Source: Sphingorhabdus pulchriflava (GTDB taxonomy: Bacteria > Pseudomonadota > Alphaproteobacteria > Sphingomonadales > Sphingomonadaceae). Taken from it: a DNA stretch of 64,000 bases. Shown here in pieces: positions 43,697-52,675 of this stretch. Below the pieces are notes generated by a model that made no database searches, had not been told where the DNA came from, and saw only the letters and a program-made list of their open reading frames with translations. The stretch is from positions 2,046,001 through 2,110,000 of the forward strand of contig NZ_QRGP01000001.1 of the NCBI RefSeq assembly GCF_003367235.1, given 5' to 3'. Both the position numbers and the translations under genes were made by a program. Numbering within the stretch: position 1 is the first letter of the stretch; every line of letters begins with the position of its first letter.

Positions 43697-45394
43697 ATGT
43701 ACGATCTGGTCATACGCAATGGGCGCGTTGTCGACGGCTCCGGGATGCCTGCCTTTAATGCCGATATTGCCGTTCAGGACGGTCGCATCGCCAAGATCGG
43801 CAGGGTTGCAGAAGCGGGTCGTCGTGAAATCGATGCCACGGCCAAGGTTGTCGCGCCGGGCTTCATCGATCCACACACCCATTTCGATGCGCAACTTCTA
43901 TGGGATGGCTATGCAAAGCCCGCGCTGTCGCACGGTGTGACCACCGTTGTGGCCGGCAACTGCTCGCTCTCGCTCGCGCCGCTCAAGGCCGAGCACCGGA
44001 TGAAGCTCGTGGGCATGTTCAACCAGATTGAGGAAATGCCGCTTAAAGCCTTTAAGGAAGGCGTTGTCTGGGATTGGGAGAGCTTCCCCGAATATCTCGC
44101 GCGAATCCAAAAGGGCCTTGCCATCAATGTCGGCCAGCTTGTCGGGCACAGCGTATTGAGGCTGTGGGTGATGGGCGAAGCCGCAATGGAGCGCACTGCC
44201 AACCAGCAAGAAATCGCTGATATGCAGAAACTGCTGCGTGAATGTCTCGATGCCGGGGCGATCGGTCTTTCGACCAGCTATGTCGACATGGACGAAACGC
44301 TGAAGCCCGTCCCCAGCCGTTATGCCGATGCCGATGAAGTCGATGCTCTGGCGAGTGTGCTCAGCGAATATGGTCGTATCCTGCAAATCGTGCCCGAATT
44401 TTACGATCCCGATCTGACCATCGCCCGGCTAGATCAGTTGGCCGAACTGTCGATCAAATATGCCATCCCGACCACCTTCTCTCCGCTGTTTGTCAGTGCA
44501 GATAATGTGGGCGCTGTCGAACGCGTCATGGCGCGTGTCGATGAACAGTTCGCGCGCGGCGCCCGTGTCTGGCCACAGGTGCAGACGCGCCCCATCGACA
44601 TCAGCTTCAGCTTTGCCGTGCCTAGCCTGCTCTTCATCCGCCTGCCGGGATGGTACAATGTGATGCGCTTCGGCACGCAGGACGAGATCATCGAAGCCTT
44701 TTCCAATCCGGAAAGCCGGGCGAAGCTGGTTGCGGAAGCCAGCTCGCAAATGGCTTTGTGGTCGTTCTTGCGCCTGCGCCATGTCGCGAGCGAGGCGAAC
44801 CAACAATATGTCGGCAAAACGCTGGCCGAAATTGGTGAAATGCGCGGTGTGAGCCCGCTCGATGCGATGATTGACCTGTCAGTCGAAGAGAGGCTGGATG
44901 CCCATTTCATCGCCGAAAATATGGGCCACAATCTGGACGACAAGGTTGGCGGTTTGCTCAAGCATCCGCGCGTTCATATCGGTGCCAGCGACGGCGGGGC
45001 GCATATCCTGTCCTTCTCGACCTATGGCGATACCGGCTATCTGTTCGGCCACTTCGTCCGCAATCAGGGCCTCCTCACCCTTGAGGAATCGGTGAAGAAG
45101 ATCACCTCTGACACGGCGGCAATCTGGGGCATTCCCGATCGCGGCCTGCTGCAAAAGGGATTGGTTGCAGACATCGTCGTGTTCGATGCAGATGCGATTG
45201 ATCGGGGCGTGGAAGTCTATGTCCAGGATGTGCCGGGCGATGGCAGCCGCTACATTCGCGATGCGCATGGTGTCGATACCGTCATCGTCGGCGGCGGCGT
45301 CGCATGGAGTGCGGCAGAAGGCTATACCAGCGACGCGCGCGGCGCCATTCTGCCGCCTGCAATCGATCCGGCTTTGGAGCGCATCGCCGCATGA
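43697..45394 (+). CDS. N-acyl-D-amino-acid deacylase family amidohydrolase
   Basis: A 565-residue amidohydrolase. The metal site HxH is in DPHTHFDAQL, the cysteine typical of D-aminoacylases is in VVAGNCSLSLAP, and the catalytic Asp is in HIGASDGGAHILSF. The N- and C-terminal beta sandwich (VIRNGRVVDGSGMPAFNADIAVQDGRI; GLLQKGLVADIVVFD) is complete. It should hydrolyse an amide or related C-N bond; D-amino-acid substrates are only a family default, and many such proteins in sphingomonads are unassigned. It has GAGGAG before the ATG and overlaps the next gene by ATGA. Confidence 0.88.
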   Translation: MYDLVIRNGRVVDGSGMPAFNADIAVQDGRIAKIGRVAEAGRREIDATAKVVAPGFIDPHTHFDAQLLWDGYAKPALSHGVTTVVAGNCSLSLAPLKAEHRMKLVGMFNQIEEMPLKAFKEGVVWDWESFPEYLARIQKGLAINVGQLVGHSVLRLWVMGEAAMERTANQQEIADMQKLLRECLDAGAIGLSTSYVDMDETLKPVPSRYADADEVDALASVLSEYGRILQIVPEFYDPDLTIARLDQLAELSIKYAIPTTFSPLFVSADNVGAVERVMARVDEQFARGARVWPQVQTRPIDISFSFAVPSLLFIRLPGWYNVMRFGTQDEIIEAFSNPESRAKLVAEASSQMALWSFLRLRHVASEANQQYVGKTLAEIGEMRGVSPLDAMIDLSVEERLDAHFIAENMGHNLDDKVGGLLKHPRVHIGASDGGAHILSFSTYGDTGYLFGHFVRNQGLLTLEESVKKITSDTAAIWGIPDRGLLQKGLVADIVVFDADAIDRGVEVYVQDVPGDGSRYIRDAHGVDTVIVGGGVAWSAAEGYTSDARGAILPPAIDPALERIAA

Positions 45395-46353
45395 GTTGGG
45401 AAGGCGTAACCGAGCGGCGCGTCGAAACCAACGGCATCGCCCTCAACATTGCTGAAGCCGGAGAGGGGCCGCTGGTCCTTCTCCTCCATGGCTTTCCTGA
45501 AAGCTGGTATAGCTGGCGGCACCAATTCGCCCCGCTTGCAGCAGCGGGCTATCATGTCGTCGCCCCTGATATGCGCGGCTATGGGAAAAGCGACCGTCCC
45601 GAAGACATCACCGCCTATAATCAGGTCGAGGTCGTCAATGACATTATCGGCCTGATACCGGCTCTCGGTTATGAAACTGCGGTGGTGATTGGCCATGACT
45701 GGGGCGCACCCACCGCCTGGGCAACCGCGCTGTTCCATCCGGATAAAGTTCGTGCGGTGGGCGGGCTTTCGGTGCCGTTCATGCCCCGCTCCCCGGTTCA
45801 GCCGATGCCGATGATGCGGGAGATGTTCAAAGGCCAGTTCTTCTATCAGCTCTATTTTCAGGAGCCCGGCGTTGCCGAAGCCGAGTTTGAAAAGGACTTG
45901 AAGACCGGTCTGCGCAAATTCCTGGTAATGGGTGGAGGAGAGACAGACCTCACCACCCTCGCCCCGAAAACCGAGCATGACGATCTGCTGACCAGCCTGC
46001 CTGATCCGCAGGTGCTGCCGCCTTGGCTCAGCGAAGCCGACCTCGATTTCTACGCGGCCGAATTCACCCGCTCGGGCATGCGCGGGCCGCTGAACTATTA
46101 TCGCAACCATGATCTGACATGGGAACTGACCAAAGGCGCGCCCACCCAGATCCATCAGCCCGCAATGTTCGTGGCGGGAACGGCAGACGGCGTGGTGATG
46201 ATGGCTGCAGAGGCCGTAAAGGCCCTGCCCCAATTCGTCACCGATTTGCGGATCAACCGGATGATTCCTGGCATCGGTCACTGGACCCAGCAAGAGGCAC
46301 CAGACGCGGTCAATGAGAGCATTCTCGAATTCCTGAACATCATCGACGGCTGA
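45391..46353 (+). CDS. Epoxide hydrolase-like alpha/beta hydrolase
   Basis: A 320-residue hydrolase of the soluble epoxide hydrolase type. The oxyanion motif is LLLHGFPESWYSWRHQ, the nucleophile Asp is in VVIGHDWGAPTAW, lid tyrosines occur in FFYQLYFQEPG and GPLNYYRNHDL, and the catalytic His is in PGIGHWTQQEAPD. Opening an epoxide to a diol is the likely reaction. The ATG overlaps the amidohydrolase stop; it is 14 bases from the downstream oxidoreductase. Confidence 0.9.
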   Translation: MSWEGVTERRVETNGIALNIAEAGEGPLVLLLHGFPESWYSWRHQFAPLAAAGYHVVAPDMRGYGKSDRPEDITAYNQVEVVNDIIGLIPALGYETAVVIGHDWGAPTAWATALFHPDKVRAVGGLSVPFMPRSPVQPMPMMREMFKGQFFYQLYFQEPGVAEAEFEKDLKTGLRKFLVMGGGETDLTTLAPKTEHDDLLTSLPDPQVLPPWLSEADLDFYAAEFTRSGMRGPLNYYRNHDLTWELTKGAPTQIHQPAMFVAGTADGVVMMAAEAVKALPQFVTDLRINRMIPGIGHWTQQEAPDAVNESILEFLNIIDG

Positions 46354-46367
46354 GGAGAAGCGAGCCG

Positions 46368-47888
46368 ATGCGTGAAAAGGTTTTGGTCATCGGCGCAGGC
46401 ATTGGTGGACTGTGCACCGCGTTAATGCTTGCGCCATCGGGGCGCGAGATTGTCATGATTGAACGCGACGGCCCGCTCGATACGTCGGATCCCGACGAAC
46501 TGTTCCGTAACTGGAAACGCAACGGCGTCGCCCATCTGCGACAGAGCCATGCCTTTCTGGCGCGGCTGCGCGTCATCATGAAGGAAGAACATCCTGCACT
46601 TATCGATCAGTTGCTGGCCAATGGCGTGCGCGAGCTGCCCTTCGACATCTGGCTGACCGAGCAGCAGGAGGAAGGCTATCAGCCCGAACCTGAAGACGAA
46701 GACCTTACCATGATCACCAGTCGTAGAACGACGCTGGAAATGACCATGCGGCGCTATGTCGAAACGCTGCCCAATGTCCGACTTCAATGCGGCTTTCGCG
46801 TCGAACGGCTTCTCACCCGCAAGGGAGAGGACGGCATATTGCAGGTCTATGGTGTCCAGGGAATGCGCGATGGCGTAGAAACCGAATTGCACGCCGACAT
46901 CGTCGTCGATGCTTCAGGCAAAGGCGGTCGCGGTATCAAGCAATTGATCGATGAAGGCGCCATCATCAACGAGGAAAGCGAAAGCGCGGGCATACTCTAT
47001 TTCACGCGCCACTACCGCTTGCTGCCGGGTCAAGAGGAACCCGACCGGCGGAGCAACCCGCCGGCCTCGGGCGATCTCGGCTATCTTAAATTCGGGGTAT
47101 TTCCGGGCGATAATGGCAATTTCTCGATTACCCTCGCCGTACCAGAGGTCGAACTGGAATTGCGGCAAGCAATAGTCGATCCGGAAATCTTCCACGCGAT
47201 TACGTTGATGCTGCCCGGGCTGTTCCCATGGACCAACGCCAACCGGTCTGAGCCGACCGGCAAGGTTATCGGTATGGGCGATCTGGTGAGCCGTTGGCGC
47301 GATATGGTGGTCGACCGCAAACCCGCTGTGCATGGATATTTTGCACTTGGCGACACGCTTGTCCGCACCAATCCGCTATTCGGGCGCGGCTGCTCCTTCG
47401 CAGCGGTCAGCGCCCAGTCGCTTCGCAAGGTGCTCGACACTCATAGCAAACCGACGGAACGGGCGATTGCATTCCATGAAGCCATAAAAACCGAATTGCG
47501 GCCTTTCTATCTCAACCAGCGGCAGCAGGATCGCGCCGCAATAAAGGAAGCGCGACGGGCGCTGACGCCAGGTGCGCGCGCAAAATTGCGCACGCGGCTG
47601 ACAAAAAGTTTCATCAAGGACGGTATCGAAATCGCAATCCGGTCAGACACCAAATTGCTTCGCGAAGCCTTGCGCGGGTTCCATATGCTCGAGCATCCCG
47701 ATGCCTGGCTGCGCCGTCCGCGCAATCTGGGGGGCGTGCTCTATTACTGGGCGCGGGGCAAGCGCCGCAATGCGGCCGCCTATCGGCCTGAGCCCGGCCC
47801 TGAACGTGAAGCGATGCTGCGGTCCTTGCAAATAGACCATCAGGCCGACATCAACCGCATTGCGTCTGAAATGGCACGGGCGGCATAG
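46368..47888 (+). CDS. FAD-dependent oxidoreductase
   Basis: A 506-residue flavoprotein. The dinucleotide-binding fold KVLVIGAGIGGLCTALMLA opens the protein, and a second FAD contact is GYFALGDTLVRTNPLFGRGCSFAAVSAQSL. This arrangement places it with aromatic-hydroxylase or halogenase-like monooxygenases, but there is no tryptophan-halogenase lysine motif that I can see. The C-terminal 120 residues are basic and helical and seem specific. The substrate is unknown; it is the last plus-strand gene of the cluster. Confidence 0.85.
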   Translation: MREKVLVIGAGIGGLCTALMLAPSGREIVMIERDGPLDTSDPDELFRNWKRNGVAHLRQSHAFLARLRVIMKEEHPALIDQLLANGVRELPFDIWLTEQQEEGYQPEPEDEDLTMITSRRTTLEMTMRRYVETLPNVRLQCGFRVERLLTRKGEDGILQVYGVQGMRDGVETELHADIVVDASGKGGRGIKQLIDEGAIINEESESAGILYFTRHYRLLPGQEEPDRRSNPPASGDLGYLKFGVFPGDNGNFSITLAVPEVELELRQAIVDPEIFHAITLMLPGLFPWTNANRSEPTGKVIGMGDLVSRWRDMVVDRKPAVHGYFALGDTLVRTNPLFGRGCSFAAVSAQSLRKVLDTHSKPTERAIAFHEAIKTELRPFYLNQRQQDRAAIKEARRALTPGARAKLRTRLTKSFIKDGIEIAIRSDTKLLREALRGFHMLEHPDAWLRRPRNLGGVLYYWARGKRRNAAAYRPEPGPEREAMLRSLQIDHQADINRIASEMARAA

Positions 47889-47961
47889 TGCTGGCGTGAC
47901 AAAGCCAAGTCGATCGGCGCGGCGTTAAGCCAAAAAATCGTCACGCCGACCGTTCACGCGG

Positions 47962-49782
47962 TCAGGTCAGAACAAGCCCGCGCATTTCGCCGTCTGATCG
48001 CCAATCTTCAAGGATACGGAAAAACGCAACTGACCCTTTGCCATAAGAGCTGAAACTGGCGGCCTGCTCGCTGATTTGCCCCTCGCCATTGTAATAGCCG
48101 GGCGTGCATTCCTCGAGGAATTTACGACGGTCAAGCACGGCATCGAGAATTTCCTGCGTCCAGGAATCTTCGGCTTCTACAGTTGGCTCCACGCGGGTCT
48201 TCTGCTGTTTGAGCGCGGCGGAAATAATATGTGCAGCATGCTGGCTCTGCTCTGCCAGCGCGTGCGGATAATTGGCGGTAAAGCCCGATTGGATGGTCGA
48301 AAAGATAAAGCAGTTGGGAAAGCCGTTGACCGTCATGCCATGCAGCGTACGCCCGCCGGTTGCCCATTTCTCTTCCAGCGAGCGCCCACCGACACCGTGG
48401 ATGTCATAACCTGTGCGTCGGGCAAAGCTGGTTCCCACCTCAAAACCAGTGGCAAAGATCAGGCAATCGAGCGGATACTCTTTGCCATTCGCAACCACGC
48501 CGCGCGCGGTAATGCGTTCGACGCCCTTTCCGTCGGTATCAACCAAGGTGACATTCGGCCGGTTGAAAGTCGGCAGATAATCATCGTGGAAACACGGGCG
48601 TTTGCAGAACTGGTTGTAATAGGGCTTCAACGCCTCGGCAACAGCAGCATTTTCCACCACTGAATCAACACGGCCGCGGATCGAATCCATTTTCTTGAAA
48701 TCCGCGAGTTGAACCAATTCATCCGGATCGACATTTTTGCCTTCAGCGGCAGCCTTTTCGGCGCGCATCCGGGCGATCACGCCTAAGTTGCGAATAATGT
48801 CGGTCCAGCCGTCGGCGACAAGATCTTCTTCTGCCCAGCCGCCAGATACTAGAGTGTTGAAATTCTCCATCCTGTTCTGGTGCCAGCCGGGGGTCAGCGA
48901 CCTGGCCCAATCCGGATCGGTCGGGCGGTCGCCGCGCACGTCTATCGACGATGGCGTGCGTTGAAAGACATAGAGATGCTTCGCCGCTGCTCCAAGATGG
49001 GGAACGGCCTGCACGGCTGTCGCGCCGGTACCGATTATTCCGACCACCTTGTCGCCAAGCTTGTCGAGGCCACCGGTCGAATCGCCGCCGGTATAGGCAT
49101 AGTCCCAGCGGCTGGTATGGAATGTATGTCCGGCAAAATCTTCAATGCCGGGAATGCCAGGCAGTTTGGGCCGGTCCAGCGGGCCATTGGCCATCACCAC
49201 AAAGCGGGCGCGGATGGCGTCACCCCTGTTGGTCGAAACAATCCACCGCCGCGCAGATTCGTCCCATGAAAGGTCGGACACCTCGGTCTGGAAAAGCACA
49301 TCGCGGTTGAGGTCATAATGCTCGGCAAGCCGTTGCGTGTAAGCCCGGATTTCCGGCCCTTGCGAATATTTGCGTTCCGGCATGAAACCGGTTTCCTCTA
49401 GCAGCGGCAGATAGACATAGCTTTCAATGTCGCAAGCCGCACCGGGATAGCGGTTCCAGTACCAGGTCCCGCCAAAGGCTCCGCCTTTTTCAATCAAGCG
49501 GATATCCTCAATGCCTGCATCGCGCAGTCTTGCCCCGGCCAGCAGCCCGCCAAAGCCGCCGCCAATAACGACAACATCTTTTTCGTCCGAGAGCGGCGCA
49601 CGCTCGATAATCTGCTCGACATAAGGGTCTTCGCGATAATGGGCGAACTTGCCCGCCATCTCGACATATTGCTCATTCGCATCGCCGCGCAGACGCTTGT
49701 CACGCTCGGCACGATATTTGGCTTTGAGTGCATTGGGATCAAATCCGAGTTCGCCAGTGTTCGCTTGGGTCTCTGTCGTCAT
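47962..49782 (-). CDS. Baeyer-Villiger-type flavin monooxygenase
   Basis: A 606-residue class B flavoprotein monooxygenase. The FAD fold is VVVIGGGFGGLLAGARL, the Baeyer-Villiger signature FxGxxxHxxxW(D) is FAGHTFHTSRWDY, and the NADPH fold is VVGIIGTGATAVQAVPHLG. It would insert oxygen next to a ketone to make an ester or lactone, or oxygenate a heteroatom. The ATG at 49782 is chosen over one 16 codons upstream. It is convergent with the FAD oxidoreductase and lies downstream of the TetR gene on the same strand. Confidence 0.9.
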   Translation of the reverse strand: MTTETQANTGELGFDPNALKAKYRAERDKRLRGDANEQYVEMAGKFAHYREDPYVEQIIERAPLSDEKDVVVIGGGFGGLLAGARLRDAGIEDIRLIEKGGAFGGTWYWNRYPGAACDIESYVYLPLLEETGFMPERKYSQGPEIRAYTQRLAEHYDLNRDVLFQTEVSDLSWDESARRWIVSTNRGDAIRARFVVMANGPLDRPKLPGIPGIEDFAGHTFHTSRWDYAYTGGDSTGGLDKLGDKVVGIIGTGATAVQAVPHLGAAAKHLYVFQRTPSSIDVRGDRPTDPDWARSLTPGWHQNRMENFNTLVSGGWAEEDLVADGWTDIIRNLGVIARMRAEKAAAEGKNVDPDELVQLADFKKMDSIRGRVDSVVENAAVAEALKPYYNQFCKRPCFHDDYLPTFNRPNVTLVDTDGKGVERITARGVVANGKEYPLDCLIFATGFEVGTSFARRTGYDIHGVGGRSLEEKWATGGRTLHGMTVNGFPNCFIFSTIQSGFTANYPHALAEQSQHAAHIISAALKQQKTRVEPTVEAEDSWTQEILDAVLDRRKFLEECTPGYYNGEGQISEQAASFSSYGKGSVAFFRILEDWRSDGEMRGLVLT

Positions 49783-49911
49783 AGTCGGGCTCGCTTTGCT
49801 AATAGAAACTATATCCGTTGGGCGCTGCAATTGCGTATTGGATGGAGGCGGCCAAAATCGGCCTGTGTCGAAGGTGCCTCATATCGAGCACACCGAGCTT
49901 TCCGGTGGCAG

Positions 49912-50523
49912 TCAGCTCGCGCGTCCCATCGTTTCTAAAATCGTTCCCAAACGACAAGCTGCTTCGACCACCTCTTCGATTGGCGTAGTGAAATCATTGA
50001 TGATCCAGTCGAGCGCTATGTTAAGGATCGCGCCGACGGCGCCAATGGCAACCATCCGGTCAATGCGCGACAAGCGGTCCAAAGGCGCATCGACGATCAG
50101 CTCGGCAAATGTCTCGACCGCCGTTTCGAGATATTCGTCCACAATCGGGCTGATACCCCGAATTTCGACCAGAAAGGCACGGGCATGTGCAGGCTGTTCG
50201 CGCAGCATCCCGTAATAATTGGTCAATATTGTCCGCAGGCGCTCGTTTCGCGGAACCACCTCGCACTTGGCGCGCAATTCGCCGACCATATATTGCAAAG
50301 AAGCCGAAGCGACTGCCACCAGCATGTCTTCGCTGTTGGCGAAGCTTTCGTAGAAATAACGCTCGGTAAGGCCAGCTGCGTCACATACCGCTTTTACCGA
50401 GGAATGACGAAATCCACGCTCGCTATATACTTGCAGCGCAGCAGTCAGCAGCTGCGCGCGCCGTTCCGCCTTACGCTCGTCGGCCCCACGGCCGCGCCAT
50501 CTTCTTTCAACTGCCTGTGCCAT
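49912..50523 (-). CDS. TetR-family transcriptional regulator
   Basis: A 203-residue repressor. The N-terminal DNA-binding domain runs through ERKAERRAQLLTAALQVYSERGFRHSSVKAVCDAAGLTERYFYESFANSEDML; the remainder is a helical ligand domain. An 18-base TGACA-N8-TGTCA palindrome lies 35 bases upstream of its start, and two more lie before the cluster at 43188, suggesting that it controls itself and that cluster. The BVMO gene follows on the same strand after 129 bases. Confidence 0.9.
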   Translation of the reverse strand: MAQAVERRWRGRGADERKAERRAQLLTAALQVYSERGFRHSSVKAVCDAAGLTERYFYESFANSEDMLVAVASASLQYMVGELRAKCEVVPRNERLRTILTNYYGMLREQPAHARAFLVEIRGISPIVDEYLETAVETFAELIVDAPLDRLSRIDRMVAIGAVGAILNIALDWIINDFTTPIEEVVEAACRLGTILETMGRAS

Positions 50524-50558
50524 ATTTCAAAGACAGCCTAACCGAACAATCGTGTTGT

Positions 50559-50576
50559 TGACAATCTAAATTGTCA
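50559..50576. promoter_or_regulatory. TetR autoregulatory operator (TGACA-N8-TGTCA)
   Basis: Perfect arms TGACAAT and ATTGTCA separated by 4 bases, 35 bases upstream of the TetR start codon. It shares its spacing and outer pentamers with the two sites at 43030-43047 and 43057-43074. Confidence 0.65.
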
Positions 50577-50660
50577 TTTTGGCAAAGCCTTTTGGACACA
50601 GGCGATTTCAGCCCGCTTTACGTAGCGCTGCGGGCCATATTCAATAGGACATCGTGTGGG

Positions 50661-51530
50661 CTAAAGCATCTTGATGATCGCCGAGAAATCGAGACCACCC
50701 TGCCCCGCCTTGTCAAAGGCTTCGTAGAGCGCAGCGGCCTTCTCGCCCATCGGCACATCGGCATCGACCGAGGCTGCGGCCTCCATCGCCAGCTTCAAAT
50801 CTTTGAGCATCAGCGCAGTGGCAAAACCGCCCTGATAGTCATTGTCTGCAGGTGATTGCGGGCCGACGCCGGGGACCGGGCAATAGCTGGTCATCGACCA
50901 GTTTTGGCCCGACGCCTTGGAAGAGATGTCGTAGAAGGTCTGGAGGTCGAGGCCGAGTTTCTCGGCAAGCATGAACGCTTCGCAGGTCGCGATCATAGAT
51001 GCGCCGAGCAGCATGTTGTTGCAAATCTTTGCTGCCTGCCCTGCCCCCGATGCGCCTGCATGGATCACCGCCTTACCCATTGCGGCAAGGATCGGTTCGG
51101 CGCGTGCAAAGGCGCTGTCGCTACCACCGACCATGAAGGTAAGCGTGCCGCCATTGGCCGCAGCAATGCCCCCTGAGACCGGTGCATCCACCATTTCATA
51201 ACCTGCAGCGGTCGCATCCGCGGTCACCTTGCGCGCTGTTGCGACATCTATAGTCGAACAATCGAGCAGGATTGCGCCCGCAGGTGCATGGCCGATGACA
51301 TCGCCTTCATAGACGCTGTCGACAATCTTACCGTTGGGCAGCATCGAGACGACCGCCTCCACATCAGCCACCGCTTCACGCACGCTGGTGAAGGTCGCGC
51401 AGCCATTTTCCTTCGCGCGCGCCAGAGCATCCGCCGACAGGTCAAACGCATTGACCGCATGCCCTGCTTTCACAAGGTTCGCAGCCATCCCGCCACCCAT
51501 ATTGCCGAGACCGATAAAGGCTATTTTCAT
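50661..51530 (-). CDS. mmsB: 3-hydroxyisobutyrate dehydrogenase
   Basis: A 289-residue NAD-dependent dehydrogenase of valine breakdown, oxidising 3-hydroxyisobutyrate to methylmalonate semialdehyde. The NAD fold FIGLGNMGGGMAANLVKAGHAV, the substrate loop DAPVSGGIAAANGGTLTFMVGG, catalytic Lys region GAGQAAKICNNMLLG and C-terminal KDLKLAM are typical. It overlaps the upstream acyl-CoA dehydrogenase by 4 bases. Confidence 0.96.
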   Translation of the reverse strand: MKIAFIGLGNMGGGMAANLVKAGHAVNAFDLSADALARAKENGCATFTSVREAVADVEAVVSMLPNGKIVDSVYEGDVIGHAPAGAILLDCSTIDVATARKVTADATAAGYEMVDAPVSGGIAAANGGTLTFMVGGSDSAFARAEPILAAMGKAVIHAGASGAGQAAKICNNMLLGASMIATCEAFMLAEKLGLDLQTFYDISSKASGQNWSMTSYCPVPGVGPQSPADNDYQGGFATALMLKDLKLAMEAAASVDADVPMGEKAAALYEAFDKAGQGGLDFSAIIKML

Positions 51531-52672
51531 TGGCGTAACAAATCCCTTCCGACGATCATCCGCATCACCTGGTTGGTGCCTTCGAGGATCGAGTGGACGC
51601 GCAGGTCGCGCCAGAAACGCTCGATCGGATAGTCGCGCAAATAGCCATAGCCACCGAACAATTGCAGCGCCTTGTTGACAATCTCGCTACCATTGTCAGT
51701 CGCAAGGCGCTTTGCCATGGCGGAGAAACGGCTCTTGTCGGGCGCGTTGGCGTTGACCTTGCAGGCAGCCATATAGAGCAAAGCGCGCGCGGCTTCGAGA
51801 TCGGTTGCCATGTCGGCGAGCATGAACTGGGTGTTCTGAAAATCGGCAACCGGCTGGCCGAATTGCTGGCGTTCTTTCGTGTATTTGACCGCTTCGTCGA
51901 GGCAGCGTTGCGCCCCGCCGAGCGAGCAGGCACCGATGTTGAGCCGACCGCCATCGAGCCCCGCCATCGCAAAGCGGAAGCCATCGCCTTCTGCACCGAC
52001 ACGGTTTGCAACCGGAACACGGCAATCTTCAAAGATCACCTGCGCGGTCGGCGATGCGTTCCAGCCCAGTTTCTTTTCCGGCGCGCCAAAGCTGAGGCCG
52101 GGTGTGTCCTTGTCGACAACAAGACAGCTGATGCCTTTGGCTTTCTCATCGCCGGTGCGCACCATCACGACATAGATGTCGTTATAGCCCGCGCCCGAAA
52201 TGAACTGCTTTGTGCCGTTGAGGACATAATGGTCGCCGTCCAGCTTAGCGCTGGTTTTGAGCGCAGCCGCGTCCGAACCAGAACCCGGCTCGGTCAGGCA
52301 ATAACTGGCAATCTTCTCCATGCTGACCAGATCAGGCAGATAGCGCGCCTTCAGCTCAGCTGAGCCGAAGGTGTCGATCATCCAGGCGGCCATATTGTGG
52401 ATCGAGATATAGGCGCTGGTTGCGGGGCAACCATAGGCCATCGCCTCCATGATCAATGCCGCCTCGAGCCGCCCCAGCCCGATCCCGCCATTCTCTTCCG
52501 AGATATAGATCGCACCAAAGCCAAGTTCACCGGCGGCTTTCCAGACATCGACCGGATAATGGCTCTTCTCGTCCCACTCGCCTGCAAAGGGCGTGATGCG
52601 ATCGGCAGTGAATTTGCGCGCCATATCCTGAATGGCGAGTTGATCATCGGTGAGGTCAAACTGGCTGGTCAT
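51527..52672 (-). CDS. Acyl-CoA dehydrogenase, probable isobutyryl-CoA dehydrogenase
   Basis: A 381-residue acyl-CoA dehydrogenase. The flavin site CLTEPGSGSDAAALKTSA and the end region LFGGYGYLRDYPIERFWRDLRVHSILEGTNQVMRMIVGR are intact, with the catalytic Glu in LEGTNQ. Its place between mmsA and mmsB indicates the second step of valine catabolism, isobutyryl-CoA to methacrylyl-CoA. This substrate is inferred from context. Confidence 0.92.
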   Translation of the reverse strand: MTSQFDLTDDQLAIQDMARKFTADRITPFAGEWDEKSHYPVDVWKAAGELGFGAIYISEENGGIGLGRLEAALIMEAMAYGCPATSAYISIHNMAAWMIDTFGSAELKARYLPDLVSMEKIASYCLTEPGSGSDAAALKTSAKLDGDHYVLNGTKQFISGAGYNDIYVVMVRTGDEKAKGISCLVVDKDTPGLSFGAPEKKLGWNASPTAQVIFEDCRVPVANRVGAEGDGFRFAMAGLDGGRLNIGACSLGGAQRCLDEAVKYTKERQQFGQPVADFQNTQFMLADMATDLEAARALLYMAACKVNANAPDKSRFSAMAKRLATDNGSEIVNKALQLFGGYGYLRDYPIERFWRDLRVHSILEGTNQVMRMIVGRDLLRQ

Positions 52673-52675
52673 CGG

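Noticed and set aside
47893-47947. Eight-base inverted repeat GGCGTGAC/GTCACGCC between convergent genes
   Set aside because: The arms are separated by about 39 bases with no T-run; too weak to call a terminator.
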